The notes: generated by a model not told the origin, from the letters alone. A stretch of 64,000 nucleotides of DNA from Raphanus sativus (GCF_000801105.2 NC_079516.1:18010998-18074997); one strand, 5' to 3'; shown: positions 47,606 through 60,345, counted from the first letter of the stretch. Program-made: numbers and translations.

Positions 47606-49269
47606 TGATATTGGAAGTTTTCAATGCTCCCAAGTCAAATGATAGTATATAAAGGTTGTCGAACCACAGAGAACTAGTGATCTATAGCACCAAGAATACA
47701 CAAACTATCTTAATCTAAGCAAATATGAAGATGGATGATGGTAACAAGCTAAGATCCTAGAATATAAACAAAGGTGATCTCAAATCCTATCAAGAAATAA
47801 GTGCAAGAACTAAACTTTCAATCAAATGCTAAGGTAGAATCCATGAAACTAGGAACTTGACTTTGGGTGATTAAGATCCAAGCTAGAGTGGCAAGCTAAC
47901 AATCAAACACTTCCTTAAGTCTAGAACACTAAAATAAACAAGCTCTATGGTCAAGAAGAATGTTCATTTGCTTTAATCAACTAGACATCAAAGGTCTTTG
48001 AGCCTAAAAGAACTAAGCAATCATTAAGGACGAGTCTATTAACTATCTAAACTCCCTTAACACAATGGTCTTTGTGTAAGGCAAGTTTAGAGCAAGCTCT
48101 ACTTGGTTCAGACATTTCATCAAACACCTTGTGGGTGGGAAATGTCTAGAGCTCTAGAATAAAGAGGCCAACATTAATCTAGCATTAAGAGAAGTAGACA
48201 AGCAAGGAAACAATAGATCTAACACTAAACACCCTTAGATCTTCACTTAATCACTCTAATCACCCTAGCCCATGAATTCAATGTGTGTCTACTCTCTAAT
48301 CTCCATGAGAAACCTTAAATCTATGTGAGATTCAAGGCTAATCATGTTTATGAGAAGGAGAAACAAGATTTAAGATGAAGAACTTCCTTAAAATGATTAA
48401 AAGGTTCAAGCTTTTACAAGATGAAACAAAGTCTTGAGAGAAAATGAGATACATTAGGGTTTTTAGGTCTAAAACTATTTATAAGAGGTCCAAATTCGTC
48501 CTGGTTCAGTTGAAGTAAACCGAGTCAAACCGGAGTTAACCGGGTCAAAGTTGAAATCGCATCTTGTCTTCTTCTCCACAGCGGCTTTGAGTCCCGCTCC
48601 GTCAAGTCGCTGCCAAACTCGTTTTGTTCCCAGCGGTTACTCCTCCCCGCTACAATGGACCGCTTTGACTCGAGCTAGACTTCTTCTTCCTCGTGGTACA
48701 TCTCAAGCTCGACTGCGCCATCGCCTGAAACGGCTCGACTTCTCCCCTGTTCGTGTTCCTCCACCGTAACCATCAACCACGACGAAGCTCCTCACCACGG
48801 CTTTCACTCATGACTGTTCTTCTCCGCCACGGCTCTGTTCTCAAGCTTCCTCTTCTCCGACGCAATCCCCCACCCCCGTGAATCACCAAACCAAGCTTCA
48901 CGGTGAGCTCTTCCATCTCGTGCTCACCTCCTTAGCCATGACCGTGCTCAATTTTATCCGTGTTGTGCTCGCAAAGGCTCGCCGTCATCAACCAGTCCGG
49001 CCAGAAGAAACTCGAGGAGAATCAATGGCCAATTCTTGGCTTTTTGCAACCAAGTCCCTGAACTTCTGGTCTTCTTTCGTTTCAGCTCCATACTTTGTAA
49101 TTTGCATAGATAACCCCACGAATTTGACCTGAAATTTCTAAATGTGCATTCCAAACCCTATGATATGCAAATGAGTATGCAAATGCAATTTAATGACCTA
49201 AATACAACCTAAAATAATCATGATAATCTAAAATATGAATCTAAAAACCTATAAAAACATGAGATATCA
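47606..49269 (-). repeat. LTR (5' LTR in element orientation)
   Basis: Same length as its partner. Differences seen: GTGTTGTGC for GTGTGGTGC near 48963, and ATTTCTAAA for ATTTATAAA near 49137. Confidence 0.92.
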
Positions 49270-50645
49270 AAGACTAAATAGAGTTTGGCTTGAATATTAT
49301 ATGGTACGTGTAAAACTCTTATAGTATCTTTGTTCAAAATCACTGATATTTTTGAGAAAAAAATCTTGATTCGATTTACATCTCTTAAATTTCATTAATC
49401 CTTACTAACCAGGGGTAGTAGGTTTTGATTTAGGATTTGAAAGGGTCTCATAACGCTTCGTCAGATTGGTTTAGGCCTACAAATACTCGTTGCTAATCAA
49501 AATGTATCATACCAAAACAAAAACCTCTCAAAACACGCATGAAATTATCATCTAAGAAAATATAAACTAAGAGGAAAGCCTTGCTTAAAATTCCAATAAC
49601 GGGCTTTCACTAGGCATGATACTCGCACCCCCCAAAGCACAAAGAAACACCATATTGTGTCTAAGGACTGGTTTGACAATGGTTTATATTTAAGGAATAT
49701 TGATAAAACTGTTGCAAACGAAATATGGGTTTTGAAAAATATTTTTACACTGGTTGTGAAAGATATGGGTTTTGAATTCTCAAGTTCGATGGATACGAGA
49801 TCATATCTATATAAAGTGTAAGAAACAATTTCAAAACCTACCGGTTTGATGGTTCTTTTCAGGTGAAATGCTTCAAATAATCGGGTGGATCATCACTTGA
49901 TCATTATATATATTAAATGTATAAATAAAACCAAACAAAAACCTCTGTAAGTCACTAAAACAAACTAAAACAAAGGTTTTATGGTTCATTTCGGGTTTTG
50001 TTTATTAAATGTATAAATAAAACCGGTCAAAACCTTAGAAAAGGGTATGTTCGAGGATAGTATATTTTTAAAATACAAAAACTCACACAAACAACTCTAG
50101 AACTATAAGACAATGTTTTAGTCTAAGGACTGTTTTGACAATGGTTTATATTAGTGGTCTAATGACTGGTTTGATAATAGTTTATATCATGACTATCTAT
50201 CCATCGATTTCAAATTTTAACCGAACCGTATTTGTAGTCTAAAGACTGGTTTATTTAATTTAGTAAGGATGTGAATATCGGTTTGTTAATCGAACCTTAT
50301 TTGTAGGTGTGGACGGAAATATTTGGAATGGTATATTAGACATATTATTAGTAATGAATAAAATGATAATTGATTTCTAATGAGGATTTTTTTTTAAAAT
50401 CACATATGAAATGAGGTTATTATTTCTATGTTAATAGAATAAATATGTTAGATAAGACTTGTTCAAAAAAATATGTTAGATAAGACAATTTTTAAATACA
50501 TATTTAGATATATTTTTAAAATTTAAACGAGTACTTGTATCAGATGTCTATATTCTCCATATTGTTCATACCATTTGCGATAAATTATTTTTATTCATAC
50601 CATTCCACACACAAAAAAACAAAAAACTTCAACTTTCTAAATTTT

Positions 50646-51076
50646 CTAATCATATAAGCAGTGACATTGTGAATTTTCACAGACGGATTTTCCAAAAGCG
50701 CAAATGAGCTTATATTTACAATCACTTGCTGTCTTACACCCTAATGGCGTCTCCGCTGGTTTAAGGTTAATTTTTTTTCTGACTGAGAGTGGCGAACTAA
50801 GAATACACATGCACCGTGACTCTAAACATTGAACCGGTGCAATCAAACAATCTATATCTTTAATGCAATCTTTTACAGTGCGGCAGCTATGGTACTTTTA
50901 CGTACGTCGCTTCCGCCTTAGGTATGCTCACTGATCTCATACCTAATATCAACACATCGATAAACCATATTGACTTGTAAGATTTAGACGTAAATCGATG
51001 ATTAAGAGATGAAAAAAATAGACTTGCATGTAAGAATTAGTGAAATTAACAAGAGAGTGTACGCTTTAGACGCCAT
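50646..51076 (-). pseudogene. Two-domain DEFL gene, array copy 3, frameshifted
   Basis: Exon 1 (51028-51076) is intact but its donor is GC instead of GT (T|GCAAGTC), which plants can sometimes use. Exon 2 (50646-50930) has one extra T near 50898 (TACTTTTACG against TACTTTACG in the other copies). This shifts the frame just before the first cysteine and gives an early stop. The cysteine codons downstream are otherwise preserved, so inactivation looks recent. Confidence 0.85.
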
Positions 51077-51783
51077 TTTGTTTTGCTGATGGTGTTGATA
51101 GCTCAAGGGGGTGCAAAAATATATGATTTATAGATGGTAGCGGGGGCTAACAAATATATTGTTGACCAAGATTATACAATAAATGGGTGGTAAAAGATAC
51201 GTTTATAATATTTGATTTCTTTCCTAAACGAATTGATATTCCGTATCCAGAGTCTCAAGACTAAACAGAGTTTGGCTTGAATATTATATGGTACGTGTAA
51301 CACTCTTATAGTATCTTTGTTCAAAATCACTGATATTTTTGAGAAAAAAATTATGATTCGATTTACATCACTTAAATTTCATTAATCCTTACTAACCAGG
51401 CGTAGTAGGTTTAGATTTTGGATTTGAAAGGGTATCATAACGCTTCGTTCGATTGGTTTAGGCCTACAAATACTCGTTGCTTATCAAAATGTATCATACC
51501 AAACAAAAACCTCTCAAAACAAGCATGAAATTATCATCTAAGAAAATATAAACTGAGAGGAAAGTCTTGCTTAAAATTCCAATAACGGGCTTTCACTAGG
51601 CATGATACTCATATCCCCCAAAGCACAAAGAAACACCATATTGTGTCTAAGGACTGGTTTGACAATGGTTTATATTTAAGGAATATTGATAAAATTGTTG
51701 CAAACGAAATATGAGTTTGAAAAATATTTTTACATTGGTTGTGAAGATATGGGTTTTGAATTCTCAAGTTCGATGGATACGTG

Positions 51784-51821
<38 letters not shown>

Positions 51822-52646
51822 GTAAGAAACAATTTCAAAACCTACCGGTTTGATGGTTCTTTTCAGGTGAATTGCTTCAAATAATCGGGTGGATCATCAC
51901 TTGATCATTATATATATTAAATGTATAAATAAAACCAAACAAAAACCCCTGTAAGTCACTAAAACAAACTAAAACAAAGGTTTATGGTTCATTTCAGGTT
52001 TTGTTTATTAAATGTATAAATAAAACCGGTCAAAACCTTACAAAAGGGTATGTTCGAGGATAGTATATTTTTAACATACAAAAACTCACACAACCAACTC
52101 TAGAACTATAAGACAATGTTTTAGTCTAAGGACTGTTTTGACAATGGTTTATATTAGTGGTCTAATGACTGGTTTGATAATAGTTTATATCATGACTATC
52201 TATCCATCGATTTCACATTTTAACCGAACCGTATTTGTAGTCTAAAGACTTGTTTATTTAATTTAGTAAGGATGTGAATATCGGTTTGTTAATCGAACCT
52301 TATTTGTAGGTGTGGACGGAAATATTTGGAATGGTATATTAGACATATTATTTGTAATGAATAAATAATAATTGATTTCTAATGAGGATTTTTTTAAAAA
52401 TCACATATGAAATGAGGTTGTTATTTCTATATTAATAGAATAAATATGTTAGATAAGACTTGTTCAAAAAAAATATGTTAGATAAGACAATTTTAAATAC
52501 ATATTTAGATATATTTTTTAAATTTAAACGAGTACTTGTATCAGATGTTTATATTCTCCATATTGTTTATACCATTTGCGATAAAATATTTTTATTCATA
52601 CCATTGCACACACAAAAAAACACAAAACTTCAATTTTCTAAATTTT

Positions 52647-53076
52647 CTAATCATATAAGCAGTGACATTTTGAATTTTCACAGATGGATTTTCCAAAAGC
52701 GCAAATGAGCTTATATTTACAATCACTTGCTGTCTTACACCCTAATGGCGTCTCCGCTGGTTTAAGGTTAATTTTTTTTCTGCTTGAGAGTGGCGAACTA
52801 AGAATACACGTGCACCGTGACTCTAAACATTGAACCGGTGCAATCAAACAATCTATATCTTTAATGCAATCTTTTACAGTGCGGCAGCTATGGTACTTTA
52901 CGTACGTCGCTTCCGCCTTAGGTATGCTCACTGATCTCATACCTAATATCAACACATCGATAAACCATATTGACTTGTAAGATTTAGACGGAAATCGATG
53001 ATTAAGAGATGAAAAAAATAGACTTACATGTAAGAATTAGTGAAATTAACAAGAGAGTGTACGCTTTAGACGCCAT
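52647..53076 (-). CDS. Two-domain DEFL gene, array copy 4
   Basis: Exon 1 (53028-53076) encodes MASKAYTLLLISLILT plus one base, with a GTAAGT donor. Exon 2 (52647-52930) is open to TAG, for about 110 residues. Both domains keep the C-x5-C-x5-C-x6-C-x4-C-x-C pattern; compared with copy 1 the changes are mostly in the second domain (CKYKLICAFGKSICENSKC). The intron is 97 bases, so retention would shift the frame, unlike copy 1. A CTATAAATC TATA box lies about 50 bp upstream. With copy 1 it is the best candidate for a functional array gene. Confidence 0.85.
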
Positions 53077-54628
53077 TTTGTTTTGCTGATGGTGTTGATA
53101 GCTCAAGAGGGTGCAAAAATATATGATTTATAGATGGTAGCGGGGGCTAACAAATATATTGTTGACCAAGATTATACAATAAATGGGTGGTAAAAGATAC
53201 GTTTATAATATTTGATTTCTTTCCTAAACGAATTGATATTCCGTATCCAGAGTCTCAAGACTAAACAGAGTTTGGCTTGAATATTATATGGTACGTGTAA
53301 CACTCTTATAGTATCTTTGTTCAAAATCACTGATATTTTTGAGAAAAAAATCATGATTCGATTTACATCACTTAAATTTCATTAATCCTTACTAACCAGG
53401 CGTAGTAGGTTTTGATTTTGGATTTGAAAGGCTATCATAACGCTTCGTTTGATTTGTTTAGGCCTACAAGTACTCGTTGCTAATCAAAATGTATCATACC
53501 AAAACAAAAACCTCTCAAAACAAGCATGAAATTATCATCTAAGAAAATATAATCTGAGAGGAAAGTCTTGCTTAAAATTCCAATAACAGGCTTTCACTAG
53601 GCATGATACTCATATCCCCCAAAGCACAAAGAAACACCATATTGTGTCTAAGGACTGGTTTGAGAATGGTTTATATTTAAGGAATATTGATAAAATTGTT
53701 GCAAACGAAATATGGGTTTGAAAAATATTTTTACATTGGTTGTGAAGATATGGGTTTTGAATTCTCAAGTTCGATGGATACGTGATCATATATATATAAA
53801 GTGTAAGAAACAATTTATAAACCTACCGGTTTGATGGTTCTTTTCATGTGAAATGCTTCAAATAATCGGGTGGATCATCACTTGATCATTATATATATTA
53901 AATGTATAAATAAAACCAAACAAAAACCTATGTAAGTCACTAAAACAAACTAAAACAAAGGTTTTATGGTTCATTTCAGGTTTTGTTTATTAAATGTATA
54001 AATAAAACCGGTCAAAACCTTAGAAAAGGGTATGTTCGAGGATAGTGTATTTTAAAAATACAAAAACTCACACAAACAACTCTAGAACTATAAGACAATG
54101 TTTTAGTCTAAGGACTGTTTTGACAATGGTTTATATTAGTGGTCTAATGACTGGTTTCATAATAGTTTATATCATGACTATCTATCCATCGATTTCACAT
54201 TTTAACCGAACCGTATTTGTAGTCTAAAGACTGGTTTATTTAATTTAGTAAGGATGTGAATATCGGTTTGTTAATCGAAACTTATTTGTAGGTGTGGACG
54301 GAAATATTTGGAATGGTATATTAGACATATTATTAGTAATGAATAAATGATAATTGATTTCTAATGAGGATTTTTTTTAAATCACATATGAAATGAGGTT
54401 GTTATTTCTATATTAATAGAATAAATATGTTCGATAAGACTTGTTCAAAAAAAATATGTTAGATAAGACAATTTTTAAATACATATTTAAATATATATTT
54501 TAAATTTAAACGGGTACTTGTATCAGATGTCTATATTCTCCATATTGTTCATAGCATTTGGATAAAATATTTTTATTCATACCATTGCACACACAAAAAA
54601 AACACAAAACTTCAATTTTCTAAATTTT

Positions 54629-55058
54629 CTAATCATATAAGCAGTGACATTGTGAATTTTCACAGACGAATTTTCCAAAAGCGCAAATGAGCTTATCTTT
54701 ACAATCACTTGCTGTCTTACACCCTAATGGCGTCTCCGCTGGTTTAAGGTTAATTTTTTTTCTGCTTGAGAGTGGCGAACTAAGAATACACGTGCACCGT
54801 GACTCTAAACATTGAACCGGTGCAATCAAACAATCTATATCTTTAATGCAATCTTTTACAGTGCGGCAGCTATGGTAGTTTACGTACGTCGCTTCCGCCT
54901 TAGGTATGCTCACTGATCTCATACCTAATATCAACACATCAATAAACCAGATTGACTTGTAAGATTTAGACGTAAATCGATGATTAAGAGATGAAAAAAT
55001 AGACTTACATGTAAGAATTAGTGAAATTAACAAGAGAGTGTACGCTTTTAGACGCCAT
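54629..55058 (-). pseudogene. Two-domain DEFL gene, array copy 5, exon 1 frameshift
   Basis: Exon 2 (54629-54912) is fully open with all twelve cysteines and good splice sites. Exon 1 (55009-55058) has one extra A in the AAA run after MAS (GTCTAAAAGCG against GTCTAAAGCG), which destroys the signal-peptide frame. The rest reads on only from a non-ATG position. It lies at the end of the array, and its upstream sequence stops being unit-like at about 55312. Confidence 0.8.
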
Positions 55059-55315
55059 TTTGTTTTTTCTGATGGTGTTGCTCAAGGTGGTGCAAAAATA
55101 TATGATTTATAGAAGGTAGGGGGGCTAACAAATATATTGTTGACCAAGATTATAAAATAAATGGGTGGTAAAAGATACGTTTATAATATTTGATTTTTTT
55201 TCTAAACGAATTGATATTCCGTATCCAGAGTCTCAAGACTAAACAGAGTTTGGCTTGAATATTATATAGTACGTTTAAAACTCTTATAGTATCTTTGTTC
55301 AAAATCACTGATGAT

Positions 55316-56515
55316 AGGATGATCTTGGATTGATCTCTAGGATTCTCCTACCTCTCATGAGCTCTCCAAGCTTGAAGTGTCTCCAAGTGCTTGTGCCTTC
55401 ATTAACCTTTCAAGCACACAAGGAGAAGAGCTCAAACGGTTTGAGACTTAAGACTTTGGCAACTTTGTCTCCAAGCTGCTGCTTCATCCAATCACACAGA
55501 AGATTGAACGTTTGTTTAGCTTCCCTTTCCTTTACTTCATCTTCATCACCTGTCCAAATTAGCGTTAGAAAAACAAAGTCTCACACTGACTGTAGAATCT
55601 AAGCAACGGTGTAATACGCTTGTGGTTACCAGTGTCTTCAATACAACCCAACTTAATCAATCTACCAAAGTTTTCCCAGAACTTATTGTAATCCTGTAAT
55701 CATTTGTATCAACAAAATGATTAACCTGAGACTTCAAATGAGCTTAAGAGAACAGAATGGATTAATGAGAAGATACAAACCTCTTTGTTTTCACTTTCTG
55801 AGATTTCTTGAATCATGTCGAATCTCTCTCTAATGAGCCTCTCCCTCATGATTCTTACCTGCATGTTATTACAAGATGTGTATTATTTATAATTCTGTGG
55901 TTCATGTATCGCTAACTGTGGCAGCACTTACGATTTTGCTTTCTTGGAGGATTTCACGTGAAACGTTAAGATGGAGATCGTTTGAGTCCACCACACTCTT
56001 CACAAAGCTCAAGTATCTCGGTAACTGCAAGCAGATAGTGAAAACATGTTAAAACCAAAAAAAAAAAAAAGAAATGGAACCAGAGGTAAACATGGTTCTA
56101 CAAGACTCACCAGCTCTCCATCAAAGTCATCAGAGACAAACACACGCTTCACATGGAGAGACGAATGTTCTTTATCTAACTGTTGATTAAAAAACAAAAA
56201 TGAAAAAAAACGCTCCTCTCATTACGTAATGGTGAATGGTTCAGTTATCACTTATCAGGATCAGGCTTGATACGAATCTCAAGGTCACCACCACCATCGC
56301 CAAGCAAAGCAGGCTCAGCTTATCATCACTTTTTTTTTTCCAAAGCATCACTTGCATTACTGTAAACGTATACAAAAACACATTCAAATAAAAAAAACAC
56401 ACTTTTGAATATCGTAGAAACTGACTAACCGGACAAGTTCCCTGAGGAAGACCTCCTTGTGACTGTATAATAAGCTATGAACAATCAAATCCAACAATCT
56501 GCTAACCTGCTCCAA
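55316..56515 (-). pseudogene. HSP90 pseudogene, plastid-type, with introns
   Basis: Minus-strand blocks match an organellar HSP90 most like the chloroplast form: SRLLDLIVHS / YSHKEVFLRELV (56430-56510), SNASDALEK (near 56335-56365), LLGDGG...DLEIRIKPDPD (56250-56320), VKRVFVSDDFDGEL (56110-56165), [19 protein letters not shown] (55930-56025), VRIMRERLIRERFDMIQEIS (55785-55860), YNKFWENFGRLIKLGCIEDT and KRITPLLRFYSS (55595-55690), GDEDEVKERE...CDWMKQQLGDKVAKV (55480-55550), then MRGRRILEINP (near 55335-55365). The central region between the ATPase and middle domains is missing. A deletion removes the conserved segment before ERLMKAQ, and frames are shifted. Not functional. Confidence 0.85.
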
Positions 56516-56519
56516 TGTT

Positions 56520-58490
56520 AAAGTCTCAAATTTTCAAATTCATTTCAAGTGCCCATTATTTCGGATTACTCTACCTAGTTTTCGGTTTGGTTCGGTTCAG
56601 ATTGTTATCCACTACTATCGAATTAGAGATGGAGATTTGAGTTATAATCTACGGGACTAGACAAAGCCGATGTAAAACAATTTATTTGAATTGAAGATCG
56701 AATTTATTTTACATGCGGATGCGATCAGTTAATTTTTTTTTTTTGGTCAAATCGATCAGTCAAATTTAAGATATAGATAACCAGGAACTAAAAAAAGATT
56801 AAGAATACCTAATTTTCTTTAATCTTAGCATATAGTATTTTTTTGCTTTGCACAGGTTTTATGAAAATCAGATTTTTTTTTTTTTTTTGAGCAATGCAAA
56901 TCAGATTTTTTAAATCAGAATGATTCAATCTAGGGCGAGGTGTGTTGGGTTTGGCAGTCACGCGCTTAAGGTGCGAGTATATGCACTTACTTAGAAACCT
57001 CAGATGTAAAAAATCTGTTGGGCCTCGTATGTATAGCCCATTATGGGGACCTGTACGAACATTGAAATATATGATTTGAGGTAGTGTTCGGTTTACCACC
57101 CACGTATAGATATTGGGCCTGAACAATAAAGGTTTGATTATTATTACACTTGTATATTTTATGAGGAAATTAATATCTTCGTGGATGCAAAGTGTGGACC
57201 TAGGTTGCATAGAAGCTTTGTCGGACGTCCACTTCCCGCTTTAGAATCGGAATCGGAATCGAAAGTTTGTGGAAGTTCTCGGAATTTCGTTTCCAATGCG
57301 CTTCCAAAAATATATTTTTAAAAACACGTTGGAAGCTTACGATTCCATTTTGAAATCACGATTCCATTTTTAACGAATACAATATCATAAATAAATAAAA
57401 ATAAAAGAAATGTTATTTTTATATAATAGTGAAATAGAGAATATAAATATACAAAAATTAAAACTAATACTATATATTATCTTTATGCATTGAGGGTTTA
57501 TTAGAAAATAATTAGTATAGTAATATTTTATAAACTTAGTTTATGCATAGTTTTACAGTTTTAACATGAAATCATTTAAAATTATTATAAATTAATATTT
57601 TTCTTTTATTTTAATTTGAATCACATAATTGTTAATCATATTTGTAATCTTTTATATTTTAATATATATATATATATACGCTTCCGACACGTTTCTACTT
57701 TCTAATTTTATTAAAAAATTCGCTTTTACGCTTTTATACGATTCTGCTTCCGCGTTTCTGCTTCCGTTTCCATATAACATAGGTGTGGACATGCCAAATG
57801 TTAATGTTGTCTCTAACGAAGATGCACAAGTTTCAATTATGGAAATCACCGAAACCATAGGTTATACACTCCATTACCCATTTACTTATTTAACAAAACA
57901 TGTTTAGTTACCGACTTCTCTCCGTGTTCATTTGTTTTTTGAATAGGTACCTCTTTATGACTAAAAGAGAATAATCTATATATACACATACATTGATGCA
58001 AAAAGTTTGATTTCTTTTATATATAGACTTGGAAGTCATGAATGATTTATCTACTGTTAGAAATTGTTAGATATAGTATACATGTGTGTGCACACAAAAA
58101 AAAGAAGATATATTATACATCTTTTTGGTCAATATAATATTCTCTTTTAGTAATAAAGAGGGACATATTAATTAAAAATTGAACACGGTGAGTACATGGT
58201 TTTTTTTTGTTTTTTACCTATTGTAAACTTTTTATTGTTCGAATTATTTGTAATTTGAAAAAGTTCCGGAAGTGTTTTAGAGTGAATACTGATGATTAAT
58301 AATAACTATTTTTGCAAAAAACAATGTTCGAACACAAAACCAGTTACAAAAAAAAAAAACTATGTCCTACGGCCTCACGAATTCGTATGTGTAAACTAAA
58401 ACAACTTAATTTAGCTAATCAAGTGAATTTTTATTATGTATAATATAAAATATACATATATATTATATGATATTAATTCTGATTTATTAT
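56520..58490. other. AT-rich non-coding stretch
   Basis: No gene. At 57228-57370 and 57680-57775 there are clusters of GAATCG/CTTCCG words in roughly opposite orientation around an AT-rich core, perhaps a degenerate inverted element. AT microsatellite at 57661-57680. Confidence 0.35.
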
Positions 58491-58491
58491 A

Positions 58492-58920
58492 TACTCCCTC
58501 TATTTTGTAAAAGGTGTCACTTTACATATTTCAGGCATACTAAAAGAATATACAAATGCATTCTTGTTTAATGTTTTAAATGACAATGATTTAGACAAAA
58601 GTTAATTGATGTTTAAAAAGGTAAAAAAAAAGATAGATTATATATGAAAAATTACTTTGAAAATATAAAGTGATACTTTTTCGTTTGAAAATAAATGTTA
58701 TTTTGACACTTTTTTACAGAGATTAAAAAATTCGTATAATTGATTAGTATATTTCTATTTAATATATGATTAATTAAATAAAATGATTTAAATAAAAACT
58801 ATTGGTTATTCAAAAAGATATTAGATTAATGTTTAAAATTACATTGCGATTATAGAATTTATTTTGAAAAAAAATAAAAACCTAAAATGATATTACTTAT
58901 TATTAAACAGAGGTAATACT
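58492..58920. mobile_element. Two adjacent MITE-like pieces
   Basis: One begins TACTCCCTCTATTTTGTAAA near 58492. The other (58678-58918) shares its start and interior with 5637-5832 and ends in an inverted CTTATTATTAAACAGAGGTA. Target duplications are not clear. Confidence 0.45.
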
Positions 58921-58924
58921 TTTT

Positions 58925-59875
58925 AAGAAAGTATATTACAGAAGACTATAGTAAGCCGATGTGGAAGCATACAATCAAAAAACACGCAAATTTATGAATT
59001 GCAATTTACGCAATCTTTTCTTTTTTTTTCTTTTGTTTACAAATCTCAATATCTTTAGCGGACCACTCATTTCTTTCTTCAATGTTTAGGATCTTTTCAA
59101 AGCAAGTTTTTGTTTATCAAGCTTTAGATTTATATGCATATATATAATTTAGGTCTTCTTTCTATTATTTAGTAAATTGAATTTCATATGGGTATGCAAA
59201 ATTTTCATGGTGGTAACTGGTAAGACGGCAAGAGTATGTTTGTAATAAAACCACAAGAAACGTTTTGTTTGTTTTCTTTGACACAAAACCATAGTCCTGA
59301 ACCTGAACCCTTCCAACTTCTTTTTTGATAGGAATATTAGGTGCACAACTTGTTTCCACATGAACCATATAAAACAATAAATTAGTTTTAATTGATGTTT
59401 TAATAAAACGAATGCTATAGCATTTAGGAATTCAAGAGATAAATAATATGCCGCTAATCTTCAAAAAGTTCATTGTCAGAAAGAATGGGGAAGTATCAGT
59501 TTATTCGCTAATGCTGTCCGATACAATAATTGGCAAGGACTCTTTACGAAAAATAATAGTGGATGATTGATTAATAATTACTAGTATGGGATTTTTTTTT
59601 GGGAAAGCTACTAGTATGGGATTTCTAGTGATTAAAAATGCACAAAATAATTTTAATGCATTGAGATTGACAATTTGGTTTCCACAAAATAGAGAAACAT
59701 GTGCTGACTCGAGCATTCATGCAGACTCATTTACCACTGCATTTATGAATTTGCGAGAATATTCAATATGCTTAAAAAAACTCGTTGGAAGAAAATAATT
59801 GTTGGTGTTCTAAAAAAGGTTGTCGTTGACGTGGTTTTGACCTCTTAAGAGAAATTTTAAGAGTACGCTACCACC
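58925..59875. other. AT-rich intergenic stretch
   Basis: No supported gene. A short direct repeat, ACTAGTATGGGATTT, occurs at 59580-59595 and 59609-59624. Confidence 0.35.
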
Positions 59876-59879
59876 TATA

Positions 59880-60345
59880 AACGAAGTTTTTAATAGCGAT
59901 TATCACAATTACAGAAAACATTATAAATTGTTTTAAACTATTCTAGACTTCATAAATTCAAAAATTGATGTTAGTTAGGGTTACATATAGTTGTGGGAAT
60001 GTAACTTTAAAAAAAAAAGAATATTTAATAAACAGTTGAAATTGAAATAACAACAATACCAATATAAAAATTATTTTAATTTATATTATAAAACTTAAAA
60101 GTATATTTTCTATAACTTTTAAAATTCAATAGTTTAATTTTATAAATATGATTTTTATACTTATTATAATATTATGATTGTTAATACTTGTATAATTATA
60201 TAAAATGTAAATATTCTTAATTTACTATTTAAATATTGTTGCATTTGATAGTTAACCAGTTATAGTCCACAAACTCATTAATTTCTAACGTTGTACCACT
60301 CGTACAAATCTCTTAAAACCACAACCATGCGCATTTGCAAAAAAA
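59880..60345 (-). mobile_element. Degenerate inverted copy of the element at 60590
   Basis: Its reverse complement parallels 60650-61150 in order: GGTTTTAAGAGATTTGTACG, GTGGTACAACGTTAGAAATT, then an AT-rich core. The ends are eroded. Confidence 0.5.

Larger units (their letters stand above)
43020..49274 (-). mobile_element. Complete non-autonomous LTR element inserted in the array
   Basis: Two LTRs of 1664 bp (43025-44688, 47606-49269) bound a 2917-bp interior, with the 5-bp duplication AAGAC at 43020-43024 and 49270-49274 included here. The primer site for tRNA-Asp lies at 47585-47602 and a purine-rich GTGTGGAGGAGT abuts the other LTR, so transcription is on the minus strand. Only one ORF is present and no Pol, which fits a LARD-type passenger mobilised by an autonomous relative. 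The two LTRs differ at two sites that I could find, so insertion was recent. Confidence 0.93.
39477..55312. repeat. Five-unit tandem array of about 2 kb DEFL units
   Basis: Gene-to-gene spacing on this array is 1967, 8235, 2001 and 1982 bp. The 8235-bp step shrinks to about 1985 once the inserted LTR element and its duplicated 5 bp are removed. Each unit holds the gene, its promoter, and a downstream block with ACTGGTTTGACAATGG-type sub-repeats and an AT microsatellite of varying length. The first unit starts near TAAGGAATATTGATAAAAT at about 39477; the last one stops abruptly at about 55312 (AAATCACTGAT). Units 2-5 resemble each other more than unit 1. Confidence 0.9.

Noticed and set aside
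54629..55033. A 134-residue reading of array copy 5
   Set aside because: It begins at a non-ATG codon in exon 1 and reads through the intron. The exon 1 frameshift makes the locus a probable pseudogene.
56809..57210. 133-codon minus-strand frame
   Set aside because: Composition is that of AT-rich non-coding DNA. No leader, domain or promoter was recognised.
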